A program made the position numbers and the translations under genes. The notes under the pieces are model-generated. The model was not told where the DNA came from. It saw only the letters and a program-made list of their open reading frames with translations, and ran no database searches. A DNA stretch of 64,000 nucleotides. Origin: Varroa destructor (lineage: Eukaryota; Arthropoda; Arachnida; Mesostigmata; Varroidae). Shown piece after piece: positions 50,200-61,993 of the stretch; the first letter of the stretch is position 1; every line of letters begins with the position of its first letter. Location: the NCBI RefSeq assembly GCF_002443255.2, contig NW_019211877.1, positions 58,242 to 122,241 on the forward strand, given 5' to 3'.

Positions 50200-51310
50200 A
50201 AGCGGGTTCAACTTAGACAGTAAGGTTTATCGCCATGGATATGTGAATACGAACGCTTGAGTTTTCTGACGGTAAATGCTTCTAATCCTGAAGTGATTAC
50301 GTTTGTCGCAAATATGTCGATACTCGAATATGCTGTATGCCCTAGAAAAATCGGTGTCGAGGCGAGGTTGACTATAAAAGTACAATAGTGCATAAGCGTG
50401 TACTGAAAAGTCGTAGTGCGATTCGAATTCAGCTGGTCAAGACGGGTGTTGAAGTTGTCGGCAATAACCAAAGATCTAGTATGAACGTACATCGCTTCCG
50501 GCCCACTGACGAGTTTCTTCATCAGTACGTATATTGATTGCGTGGTGCTACTTTTCTCCTCGGTAGTTCTTTAACATTAGCTTTGTTTGGCGGTGGCTCG
50601 TATGTTTAAGCCTGCTGAAACACTCAGCTGTGGGAGCGCGATTGAGCTGGCTGGGTTCGCCGTTCGAGACTTCTTGTGCCGTTGGCATTTACGGCCCGTG
50701 GGTAAACATCTTCTAACTCCTGCCACACTCTGACGCCTAAAAAAAGGTCTTATTTTCCTAGCAATGGCAATCTTCTAGACCACTTCTCTTTCGTAGGTGT
50801 ACCGTCCACTCTCGACAACTGACCACTGTGATACGGAAAGCGGAAGATCTGAGCATTTTGCATTTTTCTACCTGTTTTTTTTTGCAATAGTATCCTTTCC
50901 CGCTTTTCAGTTCTAGTCGAAGAAGGGAAAGGAGAGCTCATGTGTATCTGACCCCCGTCGCGTGGTGATTAACATCTCCGAAAAATTCTCCGCCTTGTAT
51001 ATATATCTGTCCTTTTCAAATGCACGGTTATCATGCATTCATGAAGATCAGCCTATGAAAATACGATAACTAGTTCATTGGTGCTCTTGATATATTCCTC
51101 TGCCTCACACAAGACGCTGTGGATACGTATTTTTGGCGCCACATAAACAGTCACGTGCGTTTTCTAAGCAAGAGTGCCAGCGCAGGGCCGAAGGGATACA
51201 CGATGCTGTCGCTATCGCCGGTAACTGTCCAAAGGTCTTTCAGAGATGACTCACATTCTATGGTCAGCCGCTGTCACGGGTACCTTTTACCTTTGTTTCG
51301 CTTGTAAGTT
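50200..51310 (-). mobile_element. non-LTR retrotransposon relic, endonuclease domain
   Basis: A 104-codon minus frame (50522-50208) reads MKKLVSGPEAMYVHTRSL, then VIADNFNTRLDQLNSNRTTT. This is the V-x-A-G-D-F-N-A-R endonuclease motif with Gly changed to Asn or displaced. It continues ASTPIFLGHTAYSSIDIF, the T-P-T-F-x-G-x-x-x-x-S-x-I-D motif of R1/Jockey endonucleases, and ends RSYSHIHG where S-D-H-x-x-I is expected. Upstream, the segment at 51181-51220 is shared with the relic at 37 kb. It lies 5' of, and on the same strand as, the RT relic at 47.9-49.6 kb, about 1.1 kb from motif to motif. That fits one ORF2, although two separate insertions cannot be excluded. Confidence 0.6.
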
Positions 51311-51949
51311 TGCGAGTTATCCTTCCAGCATCGCCACTGGATGAAGTAGGAACTTTACGAGACCCATCGATTCATTGCCCAGAGTAGACATACTCAAGCA
51401 CTTCCTAGTTCAGTTCTGCTGCCCAGACTCACGTTACCTTTGAGTATACCTTATAACGCTATTTGCCTGGCGACTCAATTGTCGAATCAGCCTTATTGCT
51501 AATCTTACAGACGACATGTATTACTTTTTTACATCTACTCGTTGCATCACACTGTCCAGTCGCTATTCTGTCGGGTACCGTGATCGCTATGGGGAATGCA
51601 GTGGTTTATGAATCTTGCTTCGTGAACGTTTACTGTATATCATCTATTGCTATTGCCGTCTTTAAATTCAATAGAATACCTGCACAGCTGGTTTGTGTTT
51701 TTAATTTGTTCTGCTGATGTTGCGTTTGGGCTCACATGAGCCACGCCATTCCGTTGTATAAAATGTATCTATGGTGGTTCTAGTACCACAACATTGCCGT
51801 TCACTTTTCTAATTTGAGGGAAAGGTGCTTAAGTACTCTCGCAGGATTGATAAACAGATTCTCCGGAGGAACGGGATTTTCTCTCATGACCCCCTATAAA
51901 TACAGGATATGTTCGATATCTTAAAGTGCACGGCATGAAGGCACTTCAG

Positions 51950-52900
51950 TGGTGTCTAACATGCCTAGAAGGCTCGGCAGGAAGAGCACACGACCGCACC
52001 AATTAGCGGTCAAGAGCAATCAACCTGCAGCGAAGAAGCTGAGGTAATTAGTACCACATTTAAGCATAGCCGCCAAGATACTGGCTTTTCATTCAACACC
52101 AGAAACATGGAATCAGGCTTATTTGCTAAACATTTACCGCAATGGGTTTTCAAGTACTCTCGTGCGGGAGGCCTGGCTGAACTGGCTAAAAAATTGTAAG
52201 CAGTCAATTACCGGCTTTTCACGAGATTGAAAGGCCTGCCATTTGCTGAGTGCCAAAACCATGACTATGCAGTCCATGCCAAAGCATGGAGATGCTGTGG
52301 GAACGCCGAAAAGTCTAGCAGAAATAATACCACGAGAGGATGAAAAGCTCTATGTCCTTTAACCGTGATGTGCAATTCTTACGGAACTAAAAGAGAAACA
52401 CCTATTTGAACCAGCCTCTACTCCGTCAGGCCATGTGGAAGGTGTCCACAGCAGTAGAGAAATGCAAGCATCGTGCTTCTTTTTAAGTACTTAATAGTGT
52501 CTGGTATCTTTAACCAGCATTTTATAATAATAAACCGTTTATAATAATAAATATTGTATGTCCTTAATAGGCGGGCTAGTTTCCTTTTAACCTCTGTTTC
52601 CTTCACCTCGAAAATAAACAATGTGCCCGTGTGAGTTACAGTGGCGCATACTCCGCTGCCGTGAAGGTAGCATTCAAAACGACCGTGACCGGTGGGGATC
52701 TGCGAGTGGTAGTACGTCACTCCTCCGAAGTTCGTTTTCTTCCGCTCCATTAGCGTCCTACACCTGGCAAAAGATTTTGTGAGGCTTGCCTACAGCTTTC
52801 TAAGAGTTTCATGGCTGTTGCTCGTAATATCTTATGGCACTGTATCTTACGCAGAACAATGGAACGTATCTAGGGTAACTTCCTTAAAAGATGCTTCTTG
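51950..52900. other. possible 5' part of the plus-strand R1 relic
   Basis: A plus frame near 51960-52040 (MPRRLGRKSTRPHQLAVK...) and another near 52090-52200 are open but unassigned. They precede the R1 reverse transcriptase relic on the same strand, where endonuclease or linker would be expected. No motif confirms this. A minus frame at 52418-52750 (110 codons) has no family match. Confidence 0.25.
52523..52554. repeat. tandem duplication of an ATA-rich unit
   Basis: TTATAATAATAAA occurs twice in close tandem. Confidence 0.7.
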
Positions 52901-54110
52901 AATCTCATAGTGTTTTTTAGACGGAAGCCGCACGGATATCTAAGAGGTCCACCATCTAGGTGAGTAGACTTTTCCTTCTTTTTCCGGGATTGCCGATTTT
53001 CGACATTGGCTTGCTTATAGTCTGTACGGCCAACTATTGGCTGTTTGCTTATTGCCCTTGATCAGGCCTAGTGTCCAGGAATCTGACTGCCTTAACTGAT
53101 TGGGCTTAATGGCCTCTTAAATTTATGTGGACGTCCCTGCATTTATTTTTTCCAATGACTACAAGCCAGGTTTTATCGAATGCTTTTTTAGGTTGATGTC
53201 CGATCATTGTCATCGATGTCCTACCAAGTTATTTGCTTATTTGACATTATGGCTAAAAAATCGAACAGAAAAGGGAAACATTAGAAAAAGCTAGATACCT
53301 ATTTACATTGGTGATTTTGGGTGTACACGACGCATTCAACAGTCTGCCATGGACAGTCATCTTCGATGTCTTTAGAGGTGAAACGGATCGGTATAGTTAG
53401 TATAAATTGTATCAAAATTTCTAACAACCGAGTTACTAGAAATTAGGGCATGTCATTTTTTATCCTGCGAGGCCCTGCTTTAAAACAGCTGTTCTGGAAC
53501 CAAATGTATGATATAGCTTACACTGAAACTACATGTTATTGAAAGTGAATCTAACAGCGTAAAGCATAGCCCTACGATCACCTTAAGAACAAGAAAACTA
53601 TGAAAGCTTGAGCGGCATCTAAGTGAAGCACCTATGGGACTGCCATGTTGATAGAAAAGAACTGATGTAAACTGGCTCGGGTCATATCAAAGCTTAACAC
53701 CTTATTGATAAAAGGTCCCGCCCAAACCTTTCTTTAAAGGCTGCAGAAGAGGCTATAAAATAGTGGAAACAGCTAGGTACCCAAAATTACATCTTGAGAA
53801 GCTTATCAGAAAAAGCCTCGATGTCATACAAGCTGCGGCAAAAACTACAAAAGCAGCTGTTGAATTTAGTAGGCTAATATATAATATTCATGAGTCACGA
53901 GAAAGAAGGAGAAGACCATTAATGGTTATAGTTCAACTAATACGAGTCGAAAGCTTTGTCTGAACGACACCTGAAGCAGCTGCATTGGCGACGAAAACTA
54001 ATTTTTGGAGTGCTCAGCGCAGATTCACAGAGCCAGTAAATCAAGTCTATAGCACCGTTAGCATCTAAGCAGTCCTAATACGGGTTAGTTCAATACTATA
54101 AGAAGTGAAG
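52900..54110 (+). mobile_element. R1-clade non-LTR retrotransposon relic (RT and thumb)
   Basis: On plus, LFTLVILGVHDAFNSLPW then TVIFDVF (53299-53376) is the R1 form of RT block 3, D-V-x-N-A-F-N-S-L-P-W, with the catalytic Asp changed to His-Asp. MSFFILRGPALKQLFWNQMY (53450-53510) matches G-V-P-Q-G-S-x-L-x-P-x-x-W-N-x-x-Y-D. The frame at 53763-53960 has FSRLIYNIHESRERRRRPLM, matching the thumb motif L-x-R-L-M-x-N-x-x-G-P-x-x-x-R-R-x-L. At 54010-54060, AQRRFTEPVNQVYSTVS matches Q-R-x-x-x-x-R-x-x-x-A-Y-R-T-V-S. These four blocks are in the correct order and near-correct spacing. No Y-A-D-D box survives. It is heavily frameshifted and not functional. Confidence 0.7.
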
Positions 54111-54119
54111 GTAGACGAA

Positions 54120-56570
54120 TCGTGCAGCACGTGGAGCTATAGCAGATGTACGAGCGGTATCTATGCGCACCTGAAACGATGGATTGTACACTATCCCAAG
54201 GGGATGGTTTAGCCTCCCGAATTACATTTTCCGCATAAGGGAAGCCTCGCCTAACATATGTGCTCATGGAGTTCCGGCTTAAATGATGATGCCTTACATA
54301 CACCGGTGATATGCCACACGCTTACGTTAACAAGGAGATCGACCAAACTACGGCTTAGAAAGTCACAGAAAAAGGGAAACTTGGACAGTATTTTCTGCAT
54401 ATGCGCAGATAAAGACAAATGGTAACAGAGGGATCCCTAACAAGAGCAGTTTTGCTAGAAAAAGAGAGTGAAAAGCTCTTTGGCATTGGTAACCAAGTGA
54501 AAGGAGCGGAAATGACGGAGAGGTTTTCTCGTAAAAGGGAAGCATCTGGGCCGGTGGCGAACTTTTCCAGTGTGACTCCCGTTAACTGATTCGGGAGAAA
54601 TTACCCCACGCTAGTTCGGGGTCTTATACTAATCCGGTAGCGTGCTATAATATATTTGGAACTTCTCTCCGTAAAAGAATCCGCCATATGTTGGAAAACT
54701 ACATTTGTTTTAGTTTCAACAGTATTGACCAATGTTACTTCCTCTGGATGGGCTACCATGCTTGGTCTGGCGTAGTTTAAACACAGTGGCCTAGACAGAA
54801 TTTAGTTAAACTGGTTCCATTACAAGTCACTGTGGCATCTCTGCCGTGTCTTTAAACCCAGTGCAATCCTCTGTTCAAAGGTTTCGATAATTTAAGGAGC
54901 AATAAATAATTCGTTGAATATACGCGATCCTGCGCTTCTCGTATATTGAAGATCACGTCCCCGACAGGTGAAGGCATTTTTTGCGTCAAAAAGAACAGCC
55001 AAATAAAGTCTCTGGATTTCAATGTTTTTGTTGTTTACGTCTAGCGCACAAAGGTAAAATATTTGCTATGACAAGATTTGCAAGGAACGAAACGCTTACG
55101 AACGGTCCCATGCGGCGATAAATTTAGACATTGGAAGTAAAATTAATAAATGCTAGATGCGAAAATTTGTCTATATTCGCTGACAGAAACTTTTCACGCG
55201 TTTATTGTTGGTTTCGTTAGGTGGTCCGGGTTGATCCACATGGAACTTACTGATGAAACCAGGCAAAAAAACTAACGGCGATCGCTGTAATAAGAGAACG
55301 GCAAGGCTCTAGACACTTCAAGGGCTAGAGGAGGGCGAAGATATTTTTATCTATAAAACATCAATAAAATTTCTTATTCCAACTGTTTTCGTTCTTAAAG
55401 GCATGTACGGTCTTTTTATTTATTGTAAATTAGTCGAATAAGACGCTTGTTTGTTCTTTATTTGCATTGCTCTGAATATAGTGGCCTCTTCCTTGTTTAA
55501 TTGCTTCTTTGCTATGGCTAAATACATATGACTTCACTGATAATACATAATGTGGAAGATTAAAAAATGAAGGTAATAGTTTAATGTATTATTTATAATA
55601 TCTTTTAAGTGTATGAGTACGCTCTGAAAGCACTTCATAATTTTCACACTAACAGGGTATCAACAACCGCTTTTTTTTACCAAGTAGATATTTGCCTAGG
55701 CAACCACAGTTTCTTTCATAGTAATCATATTTTCACGTATTTGCTAATTTTATAACAATAACTTGGTTATCCAGATTCACATCTCTTGTTTGTTTTTTCG
55801 GATCAATCTATTTTTGGTATCTCTTCATATATAGGCTGTGGCCAAGATAAACAGACAGCTCGAGAAAAGTCTCCTGAAGTAACGAGAAATACGTAAAAAG
55901 CGGACTGAATTGGAAAACATATTGGTGACAGAAACATCCTAACACTGTTTATATATTTCTATAATACCCTGTTATAGAGTTGGCGTATTTCTAAAATGCA
56001 ATAGTTACAAAAACAATTACATGATAACTACGCATATTAGTGGTCAAGTTACTAACGATTCAGATATGAGTCAATAAATGTTTTTACTGGCTAATATCGG
56101 AACAAAACAATTTAGGTTTGGTGGAATAGCTGACAACTGTGTCTTCATTGTAATAACATGTTCGATAGAGAGTTTTACTTCGAGCTGTTAGCGTCAAATC
56201 TGGAAGGAACGAAGATATTCGACTACAGAGACGCGTAAATACAGATCTGAAAAAGATAAAGCAGGGATGAAGAAAAGATAAAGCAGGGAATCGTGGATTA
56301 ATTGGGTAATATAATCACACAACGGTAGGATTGCATCTGTAGTATGTTTATAACATAATATAATGGGAATATAAAAATGGGTGCAAATGTGGGGCACAGC
56401 TAATCCGCTCCGATTATAAAAACAGGGCTATTTTCTGCCACTTTTACACGTATTTCCACTGCTGAGAGACTTCTGCCACTCCCTTTATATATAACCTTTA
56501 CTGTTTGGCACTCAGTACATATGGAATGGATAGGCCTTCCTCATAGAGCTCATTACATAAAATAACATAA
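54120..56570. other. no gene recognised
   Basis: The left part (to about 54,600) may still be the decayed 3' end of the R1 relic. The rest is AT-rich and interrupted. A 22-bp-period duplication lies at 56251-56289. Confidence 0.45.
56251..56289. repeat. tandem duplication (period 22)
   Basis: AAAAGATAAAGCAGGGA occurs at 56251-56267 and again exactly at 56273-56289. Confidence 0.9.
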
Positions 56571-56577
56571 ATGATAA

Positions 56578-56877
56578 ATGATTATCAGCGTGACAAATCA
56601 CTGGGAAAAAGTTATTGTTTTTCTTATGTTTCTTTGGCATTTGTCTAAGTTAGTACTTTCTCGCTCAGGCGGTCTGATTACTTCATATGGCATTGGGAGG
56701 CAGAAAGTGTGTTCTTTCTACGTTATAGTTATAAAGAATATAACTGCAGTCATTCTAAGTTATGCATTAAGTGTAATTATGTGTAACTATGTACCATTAG
56801 TTAGTTGGTTGATTACCATGGCGGCTAAATGCTCTACATCAAGTTCGCAATCAGACATTGTTCCTAAGCCATTATAA
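56578..56877 (+). CDS. hydrophobic 99-codon ORF (unidentified)
   Basis: A complete ATG-to-TAA frame. Residues about 12-28 (VIVFLMFLWHLSKLVLS) and about 45-82 form two long hydrophobic stretches separated by a polar loop. They are followed by a polar tail (KCSTSSSQSDIVPKPL). That layout would suit two or three membrane segments. It might be a fragment of a multi-pass receptor, or a frame that is hydrophobic only because AT-rich codons encode Ile, Leu, Val and Phe. There is no conserved motif, and flanking splice sites are unconvincing. Confidence 0.2.
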   Translation: MIISVTNHWEKVIVFLMFLWHLSKLVLSRSGGLITSYGIGRQKVCSFYVIVIKNITAVILSYALSVIMCNYVPLVSWLITMAAKCSTSSSQSDIVPKPL

Positions 56878-56879
56878 GT

Positions 56880-59800
56880 TTAAGCTAGCTACCTTGTAAC
56901 AATTTACTTTTTCATAAACATCGTCAAATGGGTACCCATTATGCGAGTTGATCACTCACAAGACGCGGGCAAAACTACGTTTAAGCAGGTAGGGAAGCTT
57001 TCGTCCCGATATTTGCCTCGTCAATGATCCAGGAAGCAAATTTACAGTAAAAAAAATGTATTCCACGCATTGATCACAAACCTACATTAACAATATCTTG
57101 CAATAAAAGGGGACATCCTTTGTAACTTTTGTGTTCTGAAGCGAACAGCTGAACTCTGATGTGCTTTCATGACTCAGGAACATGGCCCCTACAGCAACTG
57201 ATCAGAAACGACATCCTGTATGCCAGTAACAGAGCGGCAAGGGAAAGCGCGCCGACAGATACTACACTTAGATAGTGGGCCACGTAAAAACCGATCGCCA
57301 CTTTGATGAGTGAACATTTTCACCAAGTGTCAAAAATCTCTCAATACGTAAAGGATGTCAATTAAACGAAAACGATATCATCATTCCAGAAGTTCTGCAT
57401 GAAAAAGTATTGCATAAAGTACTTAAGTCACTAAGACAAAGCAATTAGCTCGTGTATGTATTTAGTTGCTTAAGGGATTAAGAATTACGCACGATTGAAG
57501 TTGCTAAATAAGCGAGGAATCCTATGAAAAGTACTCTTTGAACTATGCCCAAAGGTTACATAGGATTTTAGTGAAATAGATTTATTTTGTGGGGTCGACA
57601 GACCGTAAGATGTCCTTGCTGCAGGTACATATTCCCGATGGTGATACGTGTATATCACGCAGTTTCTTCACACAACAATGGATGCGCTTCAGAGTATCTT
57701 TTACCATTAAGATAACTCATTTACCGTTGCTTTTATCAAAATAACTCTTAATATAAGTAATAAATTTTGATCAACATCTTCGTTTTATCTATCTGTTGAT
57801 ATATTTAAGAGAGACTACCGTAAATCAAGATAGACACATAACTTCTTAACTTTACAGTACAGCAGATTCAACCCGACCATAACTTGTGGATCTACAGATT
57901 TACGTTTGAAAAGGCAAGTCCATACTCAGTCGGATGTTTTTCCTCTAAAATATGATATACTGACGCGATAGATTTGATTCTGGGAAATTACGAGATAAAT
58001 ACGATTTTATTCATTGCTATGATCTTAGAAAAAAATCGTCTTCAGAAAAGGAAAAGTAGGGTCAAAGGGCTTTAGCCAATATGAGCAAAAAGTGGAAATC
58101 TTACATTTTAGAGACGATTAATTTAAATTGATATGTTGCGCTAATCGAGTTATCAAGCAATCAAGCTAATCCTCAAGTTGAATTATTACCGCCTTCCTTC
58201 ACTTTTAGATGTCCTACCAACATCAGGATAACGCCCGATAAATTAGTAATAACAGGGACTGGGACTAAAAACGCTGTGGAGCCACACAAAGACGTTTTTT
58301 GCAAAGCAAGGAAAGGGACGTTGTGGATACTATATCAACCCGAATATCTGAAATAAAGATTAGATAGTAATGGTCTTGATGATAAGATAACGAGTCTTTC
58401 CTGTATACCTTGCCACTCAATATTAAAAGACACCTTCAGCTACGTGAACGTTGCTCCTACAAATGACTCTGCTGACAGGTCTCGACCTGGCGCCCAATGA
58501 GTCGATCGACCTTAATAAGCTGCCTCGTTGCTGTGTTTGGATCGAATGCTTCGATACCACAAAATTTCCTCATGATCTTGACAACCAGGGAGTAGACGAT
58601 CAGTGAAAAGACAGACATCGAGGCTGACTTGATGACGCAAATCGTTTAGGCCGTTTTAGATCGGCACCCCAAGACCGGATCGAATAAGTAACGAGCGCTC
58701 TAAGATTGCCTTTATACCAGCGCTGTTTAATGAGTTTCTTCGAAAAGGCGTCTTTTCTACTCTTTTTACGGGTAAGGAAATTGGCAATTTTGTGGTGAGG
58801 TATTGCAAAGAAGGGTATGTCCTACCAACAGCTGGTCGTCTTGGTAATGACGCTTGAGGCTATGCCTTTTTTTGAAGACCGCTGGTGTACCCCCGGAGTT
58901 TACTTCCGCCTTATACGAAAGCTTTGCAACTTGCGAAAACAGACGTAAGGTTTCACGAATTTCGAGCTATGATCAACAACGTATTGATAGCACTGAACCG
59001 CTCAAATAGCCATGTGATAACGTGATCCTTAAGCTGGTTACACTAAGCCGCATTCCGCAAAAGTCGTGAAAATTATCTTGAAAGAATTAAAATAGCGGTT
59101 GCCTCAATGTCTTTTTTATTATTCGGATTTTGAGCTGTTTCCGCTTTTGATTGAACCACATTAGAGGCGCAGCTTGTGAAAGTGATGACCTCAAGACTTG
59201 CTTAAAAAACTCAAGCTCACGAATACCTTCTTAAACGGATTTAAACGGTAAATGAAATAATCCCGCTGCAGTAATCATACAGCCCCTTTTGCGCGGGACA
59301 GTACATTATAGTTATCCTGATGTCTTCGTACAATTCTTTTAATTTGCTCTTTTGCTATTGCACACAAAGCGTTGTAGACTTATTAAAATGAATTAATGTA
59401 AAAATAATAGTAAATAAAATAAAACACATGCATTTCTATGTGACCATAGGCTAGACCATTAATTGGTCCAAAACCGAAAGCGCCCACGCATGTTCCAAAA
59501 AGTTGCTGGACAACCGATTCGGCGGTTTGATGCCCTTTTTCGGGAGTTAGCCAGGCAATGTTGTTGTCTGCTGAAGCACTGCCTTATATCTAGTACCTAT
59601 ACCGCGTATCTGGGTTTTCTGTGAGACAAAAATTGTGTTGTTGTGATCGCCCTATTTAAATAGCACAATGGCAACTACGACATATGCATCCTCCAAGCTC
59701 AGCAAAATTAAAGACATTCAAAAATCTAAATTTCTCGGGTTTAACAGTAACTTCCTGACAACTTCATACCAACCATGATTTTAAGAATCACAAGAAAAAA

Positions 59801-60070
59801 TATATATACGAACGCATATACGTACACAACGGGAGAGACATGGAGGCTTTCCCCCAGCAATGGTCATGAGTGTCATTCAGCACTTGATGACGACCCAACT
59901 TGTACGCTAAATTAGTTACTGTACCTCGTACAGACAAGTATATAGCACAAACAGAAACGAAATTAAGAACAGCGTTAGTCGGGACATATTTAGGAGAAAA
60001 AACTATTGCGTTGAAAGGCTGAAAAGGAGATGAAACGGCTAAAATGGGTTTCTGACGCCGGCGTCCCTCA
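56880..60070. other. no gene recognised
   Basis: Mostly AT-rich. A GC-richer part at about 58,430-58,960 has several open but mutually frameshifted stretches on both strands, which could be another old mobile element. I could not identify a motif. Confidence 0.45.
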
Positions 60071-60071
60071 C

Positions 60072-60158
60072 AGCTGCTGAAATTTTCGCACGCCTGCAAC
60101 CTGGATTCGCTGTTCTCCCGCTGGCGCTGACTGAAATATCCAGCTGATCGCCTGTTCA
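60072..60158 (-). CDS. candidate small internal exon
   Basis: On minus, GCTTTCAG (ending at 60159) precedes an 87-bp open segment ending at a GTGAGG donor (60071-60066). The peptide is NRRSAGYFSQRQRENSESRL then QACENFSS, polar and charged. The surrounding islet is GC-richer than its flanks, and the frame stays open to 59788 if unspliced. No family was recognised. Confidence 0.2.
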
Positions 60159-60159
60159 C

Positions 60160-61790
60160 TGAAAGCTATAGCAGTATTGAACTGCTGTTTTAGTTATTCC
60201 AGTGGCAAGAAGAGAGTGTAAGTGGTCACGTCGGAGACCGTCGCATCGTCATTTGCTGGGATAGCAGCTGTGCTCCCTTCGGCTAGTACTTGACATCTAA
60301 CGCTGAGACCTAGTTATCTGTATAGAAAAATTTGTTATAAACAGCTGACTCCTAACTTCAATCTTGCACAGTCCAATGGTGCTAGTTGTAACGAAGACTA
60401 TAGTATCGACATTATTGCAAGAACAACTTATTGAAAGATAACATGACGTCATTGTCACCGGTCGTTTTAACAGGCCGAATCACTTAAACGAACTAAGTTT
60501 TCGAATCTTCTAAATCCTGCTTTGAAAAAAATCAAGGTTCTCTCGATTTTGCTTGCGCTGGAACATGCTTTTTGTATTTTAACGAAGTATCAAGACAGAC
60601 TGCACGACATTTTTCTACAAGGGAAAGTTAGTCAATCTGGGTCATACCGCGCAACCCCGAAAACATTATTGACAACTTTTGGAATAAACATTTCCTTATC
60701 CATCGTAGTGGATACATACATAAGCAATCGTGAATTTTAGCCAAGCGCCGCCAAGAGTAATTTGCGCGTCTAACTAACTCGCTCAAACTTTAATCTGAGC
60801 TGTCTTCAAAAAACTTAATCCAAAAAGGGTCTTTCACTTATAAATCTAGCTCTCTGATATGTAAGTAGTGATAAAAACTTGAAAACTGTTGTTGTTGCAT
60901 GGCGTTCATCCAAGTACAAATTCTTAGTGGTAAGATAGACTTTCTGATGCGCCGCGATAGCGAAACTCCTGGATATATTCGAATATGTGACGAAAGATAA
61001 AAAGGAAAAGTATATTAATACGTAGATGTCACCTTGTACTCGGACCTATTTATAGTTGTCTGCCCCTTTTTGACAGCATTCGTCGAAACCATTCAATTGT
61101 CAACCCCATAATATAGCAGGCTCATGTTGAAGTTGCATCTACTTTCAGCGCTCACATCTCGTTGAAAAATAATTGCTAGTAATATTAGATTTAAAGCTTG
61201 TCTAGGGAATTTTCTGCATGCAATACATAAAAATTATACTGCCATATCTACAAGATTGCTCAATACAGCCTGCGGCTATCGATTTCAAGTTGGAGAAGCA
61301 AAATTAATTACCTACCAAAATGTCCACTTCGCATTTTGAATAAGTTTGCGACTGTTTGGCTCCACATGTCAGCTACAACCATATATTTCAGGTAGCGAAC
61401 CGGTCTCATAGGGCTTTATGTGGGAGCAAAAAGCCTCTCAATATAAAAAAAAAAAATGTGCTTAAGTGACACTGAGCCGTGAAGGTAAAAAAAAAACATC
61501 CAGGAAAGGGATCATTGAGGATAGCACAGAAAAGCTTGTTACTTTTCCCAATCTCAGTAAGAGTATCGTTTTGACATATTCGCATACGTCTGCTGATTTT
61601 TTCATAGCACTGAAAATATTCCCCTTCGACAGGAGCGGTAAAAAAATGATAACCAGCAGAATCCGAATAACGTAAGTTAGCCAATATAATAACTATTAGG
61701 AATAAGATCCGGAAGGCTATCTATTAGGAAACCTTTCTGATATTGACATACCTTCGTTTCACGTTATTTCTCTACGAAGGTTTATCCGTT
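60160..61790. other. AT-rich DNA, no gene recognised
   Basis: A 72-codon plus frame at 60522-60740 and an opposing pair of frames at 61406-61684 show no family or splice support. Poly-A runs occur near 61446-61456. Confidence 0.5.
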
Positions 61791-61792
61791 AG

Positions 61793-61992
61793 CACTTGGG
61801 GGTTCGTTTCTGGCCAACTTCTGCTCCCCCCGAGTCCGACCAGCCAGATTGCCGACCACATGTAAATGTAAATACGCCGCCATCGCTACTGAGAGTGATA
61901 CGGAGGTGTGCCACCGACTGTAATCTGACGCTATCGCTCTTCAACGGCACCTTTTGGGCCTTCTGCGACGCTCTGATGGGAAGCATCAATTG
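61793..61992 (+). CDS. candidate exon of an ionotropic glutamate-type receptor
   Basis: A good acceptor (GGTTTATCCGTTAG ending at 61792) opens a 200-bp GC-rich segment that stays in frame to a GTGAGA donor at 61993. The frame meets a stop just after the donor. The peptide begins HLGVRFWPTSAPPESDQPDC and ends TLSLFNGTFWAFCDALMGS-IN. Ionotropic glutamate and IR receptors carry R-F-x-P in the linker after the first membrane helix. They then have a pore loop of the form N-S-x-W-x-x-x-x-x-x-M-Q-Q-G; here Trp and Met have the same seven-residue spacing. The usual Gln-Gln is replaced by Gly-Ser, and the linker is longer than in AMPA types. No M1 or M3 exon was found nearby, so this is a hypothesis. 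Confidence 0.28.
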
Positions 61993-61993
61993 G

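Noticed and set aside
59788..60159. 123-codon minus frame as a whole gene
   Set aside because: It starts at GTG, not ATG, and is better read as a short exon-like islet followed by chance open sequence.
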